Assembly: GCF_029688925.1 (NCBI RefSeq)
Contig: NZ_JARUKY010000009.1
Coordinates: 142,649-206,648, forward strand
Direction of reading: 5' to 3'
Length of the DNA: 64,000 nucleotides
Source: Evansella sp. AB-P1
Lineage (GTDB): Bacteria > Bacillota > Bacilli > Bacillales > Salisediminibacteriaceae
In this document: positions 1-7,729 of the stretch, piece by piece
Layout: each line of letters opens with the position of its first letter
How positions within the stretch are numbered: position 1 is the stretch's first letter
The notes under the pieces: model-generated
Seen by the model: the letters and a program-made list of their open reading frames with translations, nothing else
The model's database searches: none
Told to the model about the DNA's origin: nothing
Made by a program: the position numbers and the translations under genes

Positions 1-27
1 TTAATATACCAAGTCCTAAATTATATG

Positions 28-273
28 TCAATCTGTTTTAGATTCTTTATATTTGTTTGTAAATTGTTTTGTTCTCACATACTTTAAATACTCCTTTTGG
101 GATGTAAATCGTTTATATAATTTAAAAATCATCTGGTACCTTTCTTCCATAGCTTGTTTTACAAGGTTATCAATTCGAGAATCTGAAAGATCTAATAAAA
201 GTTCCTCAAGCTCTCTCTTCAGTAAATATTCCATTTCTTTCGATTCCTTATTCGTTAACATCATACCAAGCAT
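28..273 (-). CDS. Small conserved protein of unknown function (81 aa)
   Basis: I do not recognise a named family. The protein is short, charged and probably all-helical, with many Glu, Lys and Leu residues and no signal peptide or membrane segment. The ATG at 273 has a strong ribosome binding site, AGGAGG, nine bases upstream, which makes this a real gene rather than a chance ORF. It is transcribed divergently from pdaB. I recall similar 70 to 80 aa uncharacterised proteins next to pdaB in other Bacillaceae, but that is memory and not a search. No function is proposed. Confidence 0.7.
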   Translation of the reverse strand: MLGMMLTNKESKEMEYLLKRELEELLLDLSDSRIDNLVKQAMEERYQMIFKLYKRFTSQKEYLKYVRTKQFTNKYKESKTD

Positions 274-398
274 TTTACGATTCCTCCTAAAAAGTCCGTG
301 TATCTGAAATTATTTTCGTTTTTTCCAATTTTTATTCATAAATGCCTGTCCATCGAATAGATATTAATTAAGCTTGGACAAGAAAAGGGGGGTTGGGA

Positions 399-1157
399 AT
401 GAATTTTATATGGGTTTGGAATGCAAAAACAATAAAGCGTTATATGATAATTGCCATCGCTGCTTTTTTCACAGCAGGAATTCTATTCGTAGAAAGATCA
501 CAAATTCCTGTCTTTTCAACTGACGAAGAACCGTTTGCCATTTATAAAGTGGATGCAGAAGACAAAGAAATAGCTCTTACATTTAATATTAGCTGGGGAG
601 AGGAACGAGCTACTCCAATTTTAGATACGCTAAAGGAATTAGATATTGCTGGGACATTTTTTGTATCTGCTGAATGGGCTGAAAGGCACCCTGAGATTGT
701 GGAACGTATTTTGGAGGATGGACATGAATTAGGTAACCACGGATATGAGCATGATCACTATACAAAATGGGATGATGAGAAGATTAAATCTGATATTCAA
801 AAATCCAATCGCATTATTACTGAAGTAAGCAATGAAACACCAAAATACTTACGTCCTCCGAATGGTACTTTCGATGAACGCGTCTTAAATATCGCTGCAG
901 ATTTAAATTACGATGTTATACACTGGAGTATTAATTCAGAGGACTGGAAAAATCCTGGTGTAGATACTATTGTTGAAAATGTAATCTCTGAAGTAACAAA
1001 TGGTGACATTGTACTCATGCACGCATCAGATTCAGCAAAACAAACGAATGAAGCATTACCAGAAATAATTGATCAGTTAAAGAGTAGTGGCTTTAACTTT
1101 AACACTATTTCAGAGCTTTTATCCGGTGCTGAAATTTCTTCAAAAGAAGTACATTAG
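399..1157 (+). CDS. pdaB: PdaB, sporulation polysaccharide deacetylase-family protein
   Basis: Predicted NodB-fold protein of the PdaB group, which is needed for spore maintenance and cortex integrity in Bacillus. One N-terminal membrane segment (about residues 15-31) anchors it, and the deacetylase domain follows from about residue 58. Visible motifs are NHGYEH (113-118, metal histidines), RPPNG (152-156), the HWSINSEDW block (about 175-183) and a late LMHAS histidine (H208). Motif 1 reads TFNISWG, so Asn63 stands where the family usually has the catalytic-base Asp. I chose the ATG at 399, which follows a G-rich ribosome binding site (AAAGGGGGG), over the TTG at 393. The gene is convergent with kbaA. 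Confidence 0.93.
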   Translation: MNFIWVWNAKTIKRYMIIAIAAFFTAGILFVERSQIPVFSTDEEPFAIYKVDAEDKEIALTFNISWGEERATPILDTLKELDIAGTFFVSAEWAERHPEIVERILEDGHELGNHGYEHDHYTKWDDEKIKSDIQKSNRIITEVSNETPKYLRPPNGTFDERVLNIAADLNYDVIHWSINSEDWKNPGVDTIVENVISEVTNGDIVLMHASDSAKQTNEALPEIIDQLKSSGFNFNTISELLSGAEISSKEVH

Positions 1158-1160
1158 ATT

Positions 1161-1255
1161 AAGAAAAGCACAAGGCGCCCCAATTTAACCTAAGAACACC
1201 CACGTCCTGTGGGCAAAGGTTAAATCATCGACGTCCTGTCTCCTATACATCGTTA
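1161..1255 (+). repeat. Interspersed hairpin repeat, family 1, copy R1
   Basis: This copy starts with AAGAAAAGCACAAGGCGCC and contains two small hairpins. One is CCCAC-GTCCT-GTGGG at 1199-1213, enclosed by an outer TAACCT/AGGTTA pairing. The other is GAC-GTCCT-GTC at 1230-1240. Related copies lie at about 6515, 28019 and 41535, with a fragment at 46219. It sits between the pdaB stop and the kbaA terminator, that is, beyond the 3' end of the minus-strand gene kbaA. Confidence 0.85.
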
Positions 1256-1285
1256 GAAAAAACTTATAAATTCTACTCTTTAAAA

Positions 1286-1315
1286 AAACTCGGCCATCAT
1301 TTAGATGGTCGAGCT
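1286..1315 (-). terminator. Rho-independent terminator of kbaA
   Basis: The stem CTCGGCCATC/GATGGTCGAG encloses a short A/T loop. On the minus strand it is followed by a run of seven T residues. It lies at the 3' end of kbaA and partly overlaps its stop region. Confidence 0.85.
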
Positions 1316-1947
1316 TTCACTTTTGTACGATTATTTTTTGTTTGAACGTTTTTATCCTTTTCATCCTTTTGATTTAAGTGATGAAGCACTAAAATTTGCC
1401 ACGTATTTGCAACTAGTAACGGAACAATGGAGCTTATTAAAAACGTTAATTCATTCTCCCTTAAAGCTGGAATCCACTCAATTGATGTAACTACCACCAT
1501 AAAAAATACAGTTGGGATAAAAGCTGAGATATTCGTTTCTTTCGTCTTTATATACGCAACAATTAATGCATATGCTAATAATAAAATAGGTAATATTGTA
1601 TAGCCAAGCATCGATTCCCCGTCTTCTGCAAATAATAAGTGTCTGAAAAACATTAAATCAAATAGAACAAAGGCGATGATAATAACCTGTACCCTATTCC
1701 ACAACTGCATAGATTTAAATATCCCTAGTCCGAATCGATGAACTGTTAAATAAGCGAAAAATCCCATTTGCGCAATAACAGTCCAAATAGCTGGTGTAAT
1801 AATAATCATAATAAAACCACCGAATTGTAAATCAGCTAAGTCATTTATATGAGTTCTCCAATCTAAAATAAAGGCAATAATAAATCCAGCTGTAGTACCG
1901 ATTAGCAATGTTGTATTAAATAAAAAAACAACTTTTCTTGTATTCAA
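1297..1947 (-). CDS. kbaA: KbaA, KinB signalling pathway activation protein
   Basis: Integral membrane protein of 216 aa with about six hydrophobic segments and a basic, Lys-rich C-terminal tail. B. subtilis KbaA is about 198 aa and promotes KinB-dependent entry into the sporulation phosphorelay. The assignment rests on the hydrophobic profile, the size and the conserved position between pdaB and gerD, as well as the sequence itself. The N-terminus has a short cytosolic MNTRK stretch followed at once by a membrane helix. A terminator overlaps the stop region. The start at 1947 has a GGAGG-type ribosome binding site. Confidence 0.88.
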   Translation of the reverse strand: MNTRKVVFLFNTTLLIGTTAGFIIAFILDWRTHINDLADLQFGGFIMIIITPAIWTVIAQMGFFAYLTVHRFGLGIFKSMQLWNRVQVIIIAFVLFDLMFFRHLLFAEDGESMLGYTILPILLLAYALIVAYIKTKETNISAFIPTVFFMVVVTSIEWIPALRENELTFLISSIVPLLVANTWQILVLHHLNQKDEKDKNVQTKNNRTKVKARPSK

Positions 1948-2300
1948 TGTAGTTCCTCCCGTAATATGTCAGTCCATTTACTATTTTATCAAAATTTCTT
2001 TTTCTTTCGCCAGCTTTTTCTATTTTTTACTCCATTTCTTTTGCTTGTAGAAAGATAACTGTATAATCCCCCTAATGAACATCCATATTATAAATGAAAA
2101 AAATAATATTAAATTTATTGAATATCCCTTTTTGCTCTAAATGAATATAAGCGTCGTTATAAGTGATTTTGATGAGATCAGAACAAATGAGACTCCTCGA
2201 AAATGTTATCACATTTTCACCTTTCTCAATAAATTAGGTAAGTTATTTCTAAAATCAATTTATTTCCGGAAAAACTGTCGATGGAAAGGAGCCGCTACCA

Positions 2301-2912
2301 GTGTGGCATTTAAACCGTAACATTCTCTATATTGGTATTATCTTCATTTTGTTAGCTACTAGCACTGGATGTGCAGCAATGGAGGAACAAAATACATCTC
2401 AGCCTAGTTATGAAAGCACTAAAAAGATGATGGTAGACATGCTTCAAACAGAAGAAGGAAAAAAAGCAATACAAGAAGTGCTTAAGGATGATGAAGTAAA
2501 AACAGCACTTGTTATAGAACAAGATTACGTTCGAGAAACGATACAATCTACATTAACATCAGAAGAAGGAAAAGAATATTGGCAAAAAGTCATGCAGGAT
2601 CCTGAATTTGCAAAATCATTTGCAGAAAGTATGCAGAATGAGAATGAAAAGCTGTTAAAAAATTTAATGAAGGACCCTGAGTATCAAGAAATGATGATTT
2701 CTGTATTGAAAGATCCAGAGATGGAAGAAGAATATTTAGAATTAATGAAAAGTAAGGAATACCGTCAACAAATTATGACTGTAATGACAGAAGCATTTGA
2801 AAGCCCTTTTTTCGTAGCTAAAATTAATGAAATTTTGGCTAGAGTTGCCGAAGAACAAATGAAAAAAGATGATGATCAAGAGCAGAAGAAAGAAGATGAA
2901 GAAGAAGAATAA
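2301..2912 (+). CDS. gerD: GerD, spore germination lipoprotein
   Basis: GerD is an inner-spore-membrane lipoprotein that clusters germinant receptors into the germinosome. The N-terminus is a lipoprotein signal peptide ending in a lipobox (STGC) with the lipidated Cys at about residue 24. Residues 35-185 are predicted helical, with repeated DPE and DPEM words (QDPEFA, KDPEYQ, KDPEME) typical of GerD. The C-terminus is a very acidic Asp/Glu/Lys tail. Translation starts at GTG 2301, eight to ten bases after AAAGGAG. The gene lies divergent from kbaA and convergent with salA, as in B. subtilis. Confidence 0.95.
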   Translation: MWHLNRNILYIGIIFILLATSTGCAAMEEQNTSQPSYESTKKMMVDMLQTEEGKKAIQEVLKDDEVKTALVIEQDYVRETIQSTLTSEEGKEYWQKVMQDPEFAKSFAESMQNENEKLLKNLMKDPEYQEMMISVLKDPEMEEEYLELMKSKEYRQQIMTVMTEAFESPFFVAKINEILARVAEEQMKKDDDQEQKKEDEEEE

Positions 2913-3160
2913 AGTTATATTAGTAGAGGAAGAGAAATGAATATGTGAAAGCATCCGCATAGAATGAATCACTCTAGAAAAAGAATATTTTCATTCACCA
3001 TGGTGCAAATTTCCTATTGAATGGGTGGTCTACCCTGAAAATAGAAGCGTTCTAGAAGCCCAAAAAGCTGGAAAATCATAAGATGTGTTTGCAGTTAAAG
3101 GAAATCTTCATACTTCATGGTGCAAGTTTAACTTGCATGAGAATACCCTGAAAATGAATG
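2913..3160. other. Unassigned 250-bp stretch downstream of gerD
   Basis: No ORF with a ribosome binding site is visible. The word CATGGTGCAA occurs twice, near 2998 and 3118, and each is followed 35 to 45 bases later by ACCCTGAAAAT. This suggests an old duplication of a roughly 120-bp segment. In one plus-strand frame both copies encode a WCKF word, so a decayed small gene is possible but not demonstrated. Confidence 0.4.
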
Positions 3161-3206
3161 AAAGGATGTATTTACTGTATTAATACCAGTAAATACATCC
3201 TTTTTT
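3161..3206. terminator. Bidirectional terminator between gerD and salA
   Basis: A near-perfect hairpin pairs AAGGATGTATTTACTG with CAGTAAATACATCCTT, and a T-run follows on the plus strand. It lies between the convergent genes gerD and salA. The plus-strand T-run is stronger, so gerD is the clearer beneficiary, but the stem is also placed to end salA transcripts. Confidence 0.9.
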
Positions 3207-3211
3207 ATTAT

Positions 3212-4261
3212 TTATTCGTTTTCAATTTTATTAATAACATTGTCTGCCATCTCTAAATAAATTTTCCCAATTGGATGATCTTCTCCATATATGGATGGGG
3301 CAAAGTCATTTTCATCAATTTCAGGCTGTCCTAGAGGGATTTGTGCCAAAACTTCACTTTGAAGTTCTTGAGCAAGCTTGTCTCCTCCGCCAGTTCCAAA
3401 TACATACTCCTTCTCACCAGTTAATTTACTTTCAAAGAAGGACATATTTTCCACTACCCCTAATATTTCATGGTCTGTCTTAATAGCCATAGCACCTGCT
3501 CGAGCCGCTACGAAAGCTGCTGTTGCATGGGGTGTTGTTACTATAATTTCCTTTGACTGAGGAATCATCGTATGAACATCTAACGCTACATCCCCTGTTC
3601 CTGGCGGTAAATCAAGAATGAGGTAATCAAGCTCTCCCCACTCTACTTCTTCAAAGAAATTTTTCAGCATTTTACCTAACATAGGTCCACGCCAAATAAT
3701 TGGTGAATTATCTTCAACGAAAAAACCCATTGAAATTACTTGTACATCAAAACGGTTCACTGGAAAGATTCTCTGTCCCTCTACTTTTGGTCTTTCTTCA
3801 ATGCCCATCATATCTGGAACACTAAAGCCGTATATATCGGCATCAATTATTCCAACTTTTTTCCCTTTTCTCGCTAAAGATGTAGCTAAATTTACAGAAA
3901 CTGTAGATTTACCTACACCGCCCTTACCACTTGTTACTGCAATAAAGGTGGTGTTTGTCTGATCTAACAACGACTTCTTTTCTTCCGTTGCTTGGCCACC
4001 ATATTGTTTTACTTCTTCATCTGACATTTTTTCAAAACGTAACCCTACAGAATCAGCTCCAGCTCCTTTTACAGCTGTTACTACCTCCTGTTGTAACTGC
4101 ATCTGCTCTGCCGTACCTGGTTGAGAGATGGCTAATTTTAAGCTTACCATATTATCTTTAATTTTAAGCTCCTTAACTGCTTGAAGCTCAATAAGGTTTT
4201 TTCCTAATACAGGCTCTTGCACGCTTTTTAATGCTTCAAGCACTTGTTCTTCTGTTACCAT
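3212..4261 (-). CDS. salA: SalA, Mrp/NBP35-family P-loop ATPase
   Basis: The N-terminal MIP18-like (DUF59) domain spans about residues 1-85. It is followed by a ParA/Mrp-type ATPase with the deviant Walker A GKGGVGKST (112-120) and the LPPGTGD motif. In B. subtilis SalA de-represses exoprotease genes by repressing scoC; related Mrp/ApbC proteins carry Fe-S clusters. This protein contains no cysteine at all, so it cannot ligate an Fe-S cluster through the usual CxxC, which favours a SalA-type regulatory role. I chose the ATG at 4261 because AAGGGCGGTG lies about six bases upstream; an in-frame ATG at 4285 lacks such a site. Confidence 0.92.
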   Translation of the reverse strand: MVTEEQVLEALKSVQEPVLGKNLIELQAVKELKIKDNMVSLKLAISQPGTAEQMQLQQEVVTAVKGAGADSVGLRFEKMSDEEVKQYGGQATEEKKSLLDQTNTTFIAVTSGKGGVGKSTVSVNLATSLARKGKKVGIIDADIYGFSVPDMMGIEERPKVEGQRIFPVNRFDVQVISMGFFVEDNSPIIWRGPMLGKMLKNFFEEVEWGELDYLILDLPPGTGDVALDVHTMIPQSKEIIVTTPHATAAFVAARAGAMAIKTDHEILGVVENMSFFESKLTGEKEYVFGTGGGDKLAQELQSEVLAQIPLGQPEIDENDFAPSIYGEDHPIGKIYLEMADNVINKIENE

Positions 4262-4355
4262 AGTTACACCGCCCTTTACTAACATCTATGAGTTGGATTC
4301 CCGTTTAGTATAACATAAACGTCTAATATTCATGATGATTTACATCACACACATT

Positions 4356-4384
4356 TAAAAAACTTGGTAAAATACCAAGTTTTC
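4356..4384 (-). terminator. Terminator of cwlD
   Basis: The stem AACTTGGTA/TACCAAGTT has a short loop and is followed on the minus strand by a T-run, just beyond the cwlD stop. Confidence 0.85.
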
Positions 4385-4405
4385 ATGGATAAATACTATA
4401 TTGTT

Positions 4406-5125
4406 TTAACTACCTGCATTGGGTAAAGGATCATCAGCCATATATCGAAGGATACCTTCATAAATAGAAGCTGCAACCTTTTGTTGGTAATCTTTCGTAT
4501 CTAATAATTCCGCTTCTGATGGATTTGATAGAAATCCTACTTCAACCAATGCTCCTGGTATATTTGCTTGCTGAAGAACATATACGCTATTTATTGATTT
4601 TGCTTCACGATTGGTGTTCTCAAGATTTCTCCTTAATTCCCCTTGAATATGTTTTGCTACATTTTCATTTCCCTCAATTGTTCGATTATAGAAAGTTTGT
4701 GCTCCTCGCCATTTTGGAGACGGAATGGAATTTAAATGAATGGATACAAATAAGTCAGAATTGGATTCATTTATTAATGAAACCCTTTTTCGCAAATCCT
4801 CTACTTTTCGTGAACGGACACGCTGAGTACTATCCGAAGCTAAATCATAATCCCCTTCTCTTGTCATGAGAACTAAAGCACCAGCTTGCTGCAAATAGTC
4901 CCGCAATAAGAAGCTGATTTGGAGAGTCACATCCTTTTCTAATGTACCTGTTTTTGACGAAGCACCACCATCTATACCACCATGTCCTGGGTCTATAACA
5001 ATTACCTTCCCAGACAAAGGCAAGTGCCACCCCGTTGAACTTCTACTTAAAAACTGTATTTCAATAATTGCAATTAGTAATCCGATTATTAACGCGATGG
5101 CAACAAGCTTCCACAATCTTTTCAT
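4406..5125 (-). CDS. cwlD: CwlD, spore cortex N-acetylmuramoyl-L-alanine amidase
   Basis: Zinc-dependent Amidase_3 enzyme. With PdaA it makes the muramic-delta-lactam of spore cortex, which germination-specific lytic enzymes recognise. An N-terminal membrane or signal segment covers about residues 5-22. The catalytic domain shows IDPGHGG (zinc ligand H48), GTLEKD (E63), VSIHLNS (H130) and the catalytic LVEVGFLSN (E195). The length of 239 aa matches the family. The ATG at 5125 follows AAAGGGGG at a spacing of about eight; the upstream in-frame codon at 5149 has no good site. A terminator follows, and the DUF2521 gene lies just upstream. Confidence 0.95.
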   Translation of the reverse strand: MKRLWKLVAIALIIGLLIAIIEIQFLSRSSTGWHLPLSGKVIVIDPGHGGIDGGASSKTGTLEKDVTLQISFLLRDYLQQAGALVLMTREGDYDLASDSTQRVRSRKVEDLRKRVSLINESNSDLFVSIHLNSIPSPKWRGAQTFYNRTIEGNENVAKHIQGELRRNLENTNREAKSINSVYVLQQANIPGALVEVGFLSNPSEAELLDTKDYQQKVAASIYEGILRYMADDPLPNAGS

Positions 5126-5186
5126 GTCCTCGTCCCCCTTTGTCCTCACTTTTTATTTATATGGGACAGGACATTTTTTATGATTA

Positions 5187-5624
5187 TTAATGTAGACGAA
5201 GTCGGTATTTCTTTTCTCCCTCTTTAAAACCTAAGGTCCACCATTTTTTAATGAATCCAGCACTTCTATGCCATTGCTGCTCCTCTTCTTTTGAATCCAA
5301 TGAAAACCATGAAGAAAACTGACTAGTCGTTTGTCTAATATAAGTGTTTAGCTCTTCTTTACACCTTTCTTGCACTTGTTCCTCTGTTTCTCCATAATAT
5401 CCAAACCTTCCATATTCAGAACCAAGTAAATAGGCATCAATCCCAATATCTAAGCAATAATCAATTAGATACAACTTTCCGACTGACTGACCAACTAAAT
5501 TTTGGAAAAACCGTTCATGTACATCCTTTCTCATATCTTCAATGGATAACGCCCTTAACATGCTACGTTCAAATTTCCATTGCTTCTTTCGCCTTCTTTC
5601 GCCTAAATCCGTTACAACGTTCAT
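5187..5624 (-). CDS. ybaK: DUF2521 (YbaK-like) protein
   Basis: Protein of 145 aa similar in size and position to B. subtilis YbaK (DUF2521), which lies next to cwlD. It is soluble and rich in charged and aromatic residues (Trp, Tyr, Phe), with no signal or membrane segment. The molecular function is unknown. It probably shares a transcript with cwlD, as the gap is about 60 bp. The B. subtilis naming rests on synteny and general sequence character. Confidence 0.85.
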   Translation of the reverse strand: MNVVTDLGERRRKKQWKFERSMLRALSIEDMRKDVHERFFQNLVGQSVGKLYLIDYCLDIGIDAYLLGSEYGRFGYYGETEEQVQERCKEELNTYIRQTTSQFSSWFSLDSKEEEQQWHRSAGFIKKWWTLGFKEGEKKYRLRLH

Positions 5625-5684
5625 AATTTAATCGCCTCTACTTTTTTACTCTTATTGTTTATATAGAGGTCACAATCAATTAGG

Positions 5685-5804
5685 CTAAATACTTGGCATC
5701 ATTAGTGGATTTACACCATGGGAAACATTACTTTTATATTGTGGTGACTGCAAATAAGAGCTTTTCAATCTATTTTCTAAAGAGACTTCTGGAGAATTTG
5801 GCAT
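5685..5804 (-). CDS. Possible small gene encoding a 39-aa peptide
   Basis: The minus-strand ORF starting MPNSPEVSLENR is preceded by GGTGAG at a suitable distance; an in-frame ATG at 5819 would add five residues. The product is polar, with Ser, Asn, Pro and Gln, and has no hydrophobic segment. I do not recognise it. It is too short to trust on coding statistics. It lies between the DUF2521 gene and another small gene whose terminator is at about 5855, so it would need its own promoter. Confidence 0.35.
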   Translation of the reverse strand: MPNSPEVSLENRLKSSYLQSPQYKSNVSHGVNPLMMPSI

Positions 5805-5851
5805 AATCTCACTCACCATCAAAAGGAAATTTTATAAATTCTAAAACAACA

Positions 5852-5885
5852 ACAAAAACGCAAGTAAAAAGTACATTTACTTGCG
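5852..5885 (-). terminator. Terminator downstream of the 57-aa small gene
   Basis: The perfect 10-bp stem CGCAAGTAAA/TTTACTTGCG has a 7-base loop and is followed on the minus strand by TTTTTGTTG. It supports transcription of the small gene at 5901-6074. Confidence 0.8.
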
Positions 5886-5900
5886 CTTGATCTTTATTGT

Positions 5901-6074
5901 TTAGTCCTCTCTTATTTGACTTTCAATAATTTCATCACGTATAGCCGGTTCATCCATCTCTTTAGAATAGGTGTGTGTTTTTTTGTCCTCCTCGTTCACA
6001 AGCTTTGAGGTTTTTATGGTAGCTGATGAAAGGTTTAAATTCGGTGCACCTTCTTCATTCCATTTATTACTCAT
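5901..6074 (-). CDS. Small hydrophilic protein, 57 aa, unknown function
   Basis: The ORF has a strong ribosome binding site (AAAGGAAGTG) seven bases before the ATG and a good terminator after it, so it is very likely translated. It begins MSNKWNEEG and is rich in Lys, Glu, Asn and Ser, with no hydrophobic stretch, and probably disordered or helical. It is divergent from the small plus-strand gene at 6219, so the 145-bp gap should hold two promoters. I do not recognise a family. In a spore former, small polar proteins of this kind are often spore or stationary-phase products, but nothing here proves that. Confidence 0.65.
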   Translation of the reverse strand: MSNKWNEEGAPNLNLSSATIKTSKLVNEEDKKTHTYSKEMDEPAIRDEIIESQIRED

Positions 6075-6218
6075 TCATTCACTTCCTTTCGAAAAAAGAA
6101 CTACCTATTTGTTAAGGATTATCATACCCATAAGTTCAAAAATAATGAATGAAAAGTTATCATTCTTGAGATAGTAAAATTGATCGATACTTTTGCGAAA
6201 CCAATTGGGAGGAAAATT

Positions 6219-6365
6219 ATGCCTTACAGAGATAAAAAACAATATCAAGTAACAAGTGGGAGTTTAAAGGACAGCGGTGTGGAAGCGACTTATTCCTATA
6301 CAACCGGTAATAAACCAGGCACGACAAATAGAAAGAATACAACAAATAAGGATGTAGGACGATAG
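6219..6365 (+). CDS. Small basic protein, 48 aa, unknown function
   Basis: The ATG at 6219 follows GGGAGGAAA at good spacing. The in-frame extension upstream has no ribosome binding site and is rejected. The product starts MPYRDKKQYQ and is rich in Thr, Ser, Lys, Gly and Asn, with no cysteine and no membrane segment. It is one of the few plus-strand genes in the window and is divergent from the 57-aa gene. I recognise no family. Its composition resembles small disordered sporulation proteins, which is inference only. Confidence 0.6.
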   Translation: MPYRDKKQYQVTSGSLKDSGVEATYSYTTGNKPGTTNRKNTTNKDVGR

Positions 6366-6514
6366 CTAGCTCATTTTTAGTTATTAAATGATTGTACGTA
6401 GACGAAGGAATGTATTTCCGAGGAAATCACAAAAAAGTATGCACTACATTGGTACGAGACTCCCTGTATGAAAAGCAACTGCTACTACGAGCATAAAGCC
6501 GATTACTTATCCAT

Positions 6515-6640
6515 AATAAGAAAAGCGCAAGGCGCCCCAATTCCGCCTAAGTACAGCCTACGTCCTGTAGGCAACGGCGTAATATCGACATCCTGTCTCC
6601 TAGACACCTTACGTAGAGTGAAAATTTTATACTTTTGTTT
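6515..6640 (+). repeat. Interspersed hairpin repeat, family 1, copy R2
   Basis: It starts AATAAGAAAAGCGCAAGGCGCC. The main hairpin is CCTAC-GTCCT-GTAGG at 6557-6571, enclosed by CGCC/GGCG, with a second small hairpin GAC-ATCCT-GTC at 6587-6597. Compared with R1, three base pairs have changed on both sides, so pairing is kept. It abuts the rpsI terminator. Confidence 0.85.
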
Positions 6641-6651
6641 CTTATCTTTAA

Positions 6652-6684
6652 AAAAAGATCTCATCCGATAAGGATGAGATCTTT
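6652..6684 (-). terminator. Terminator of the rplM-rpsI operon
   Basis: The stem AAAAGATCTCATCC/GGATGAGATCTTTT has a 5-base loop and is followed on the minus strand by a T-run. It lies just beyond the rpsI stop. Confidence 0.92.
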
Positions 6685-6698
6685 TGAATATAACAATA

Positions 6699-7091
6699 TT
6701 AACGCTTCGAGAACTGAGGAGCACGACGAGCTGCTTTAAGACCGTACTTCTTACGTTCTTTCATTCTAGCATCACGTGTTAAGAAGCCAGCCTTCTTAAG
6801 GCTTCCACGGTACTCAGGATCTGCACCTAAAAGGGCACGAGCAACACCGTGACGGATTGCACCCGCTTGTCCTGTGTAGCCTCCACCTTTAACAGATACA
6901 AGGACGTTATAAGTACCTTCTGTTTGTGTTTCTACTAGTGGTTGTTTAACAATTAATTTTAACGTTTCAAGGTTAAAGTATTCGTCGATATCTCGGTTGT
7001 TGATCACGATGCTTCCGTCTCCCGGAACTAAACGCACTCGTGCAACGGAGTTCTTACGACGACCTGTTCCATAATATTGAACCTGTGCCAA
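6699..7091 (-). CDS. rpsI: 30S ribosomal protein S9
   Basis: S9 of the small subunit head, 130 aa, the usual length. It shows the N-terminal [14 protein letters not shown] block and the conserved C-terminal SKR tail that reaches the P-site tRNA. It lies 20 bp downstream of rplM in the standard rplM-rpsI operon. A terminator follows. Confidence 0.98.
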   Translation of the reverse strand: MAQVQYYGTGRRKNSVARVRLVPGDGSIVINNRDIDEYFNLETLKLIVKQPLVETQTEGTYNVLVSVKGGGYTGQAGAIRHGVARALLGADPEYRGSLKKAGFLTRDARMKERKKYGLKAARRAPQFSKR

Positions 7092-7111
7092 AAAAATTAC
7101 CTCCTTCTATA

Positions 7112-7549
7112 TTAACCGCGTAGTTCGTATACTTCCGGTTGTTGGGCTTGATGTGGGTGTTCACTGCCTGCATATACGTGTAGTTTCATGCCTTGTTTAC
7201 GACCTAAAGAATTCTTTGGAAGCATTCCTTTAATCGCTAACTCAAGCATTTTTACTGGCTTACGATCACGCATTTCTTGAGCAGTCATAGTTTTTAATCC
7301 GCCTGGATGTTGGCTGTGGCGGTGATAAAGCTTACCTTGTAATTTGTTACCTGTTAAATGAATCTTTTCCGCATTAATAATGATCACATTATCTCCAGTA
7401 TCAATATGCGGAGTAAATGTTGGTTTATTTTTACCGCGAAGGATGCTCGCAACTTCTGTCGCTAAACGACCAAGTGTTTGTCCTTCTGCGTCAACAACAT
7501 ACCAATTACGTTCTACTTCACTTGGCTTTGCCATATATGTCGTACGCAT
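7112..7549 (-). CDS. rplM: 50S ribosomal protein L13
   Basis: L13, an early-assembly protein of the large subunit, 145 aa as in B. subtilis. Typical features are the [15 protein letters not shown] block near the N-terminus, the [12 protein letters not shown] motif and the [11 protein letters not shown] tail. It is the first gene of the rplM-rpsI operon, with its own promoter and structured leader upstream. The ribosome binding site is AGGAGGG. Confidence 0.98.
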   Translation of the reverse strand: MRTTYMAKPSEVERNWYVVDAEGQTLGRLATEVASILRGKNKPTFTPHIDTGDNVIIINAEKIHLTGNKLQGKLYHRHSQHPGGLKTMTAQEMRDRKPVKMLELAIKGMLPKNSLGRKQGMKLHVYAGSEHPHQAQQPEVYELRG

Positions 7550-7650
7550 TTATTTCCCTCCTAATTAACTATCACAAAAACAATTCTGTCAGATCAACTA
7601 ATTCTTTCTTCGATTCCGTACCCGGGGCTAGTGGGCATAAGAATACCATA
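7550..7650 (-). promoter_or_regulatory. Leader of rplM, probable L13 leader element
   Basis: The roughly 100-nt untranslated region between the mapped promoter and rplM is GC-richer than the surrounding spacers and contains the block CCCCGGGTACGGAATCGAAG. Bacillaceae rplM genes are known to carry an L13 leader thought to allow autoregulation by L13. Position and character fit, but I could not run a covariance model. Confidence 0.6.
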
Positions 7651-7654
7651 GATC

Positions 7655-7683
7655 ATCTTATAACATTTCAAGCCCTATGTCAA
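7655..7683 (-). promoter_or_regulatory. Sigma-A-type promoter of rplM-rpsI
   Basis: On the minus strand, TTGACA (7683-7678) is separated by 17 bp from TAAGAT (7660-7655). It lies between truA and rplM, so the operon can be transcribed independently of truA. Confidence 0.7.
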
Positions 7684-7729
7684 TAAAATGTTACACCAGG
7701 ATTCGTTGTCTTTTATATTTTTTTGAAGA

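Noticed and set aside
2352..2546. Antisense frames inside gerD and inside many ribosomal genes
   Set aside because: They lie opposite strongly supported genes, lack ribosome binding sites and look like codon-bias shadows.
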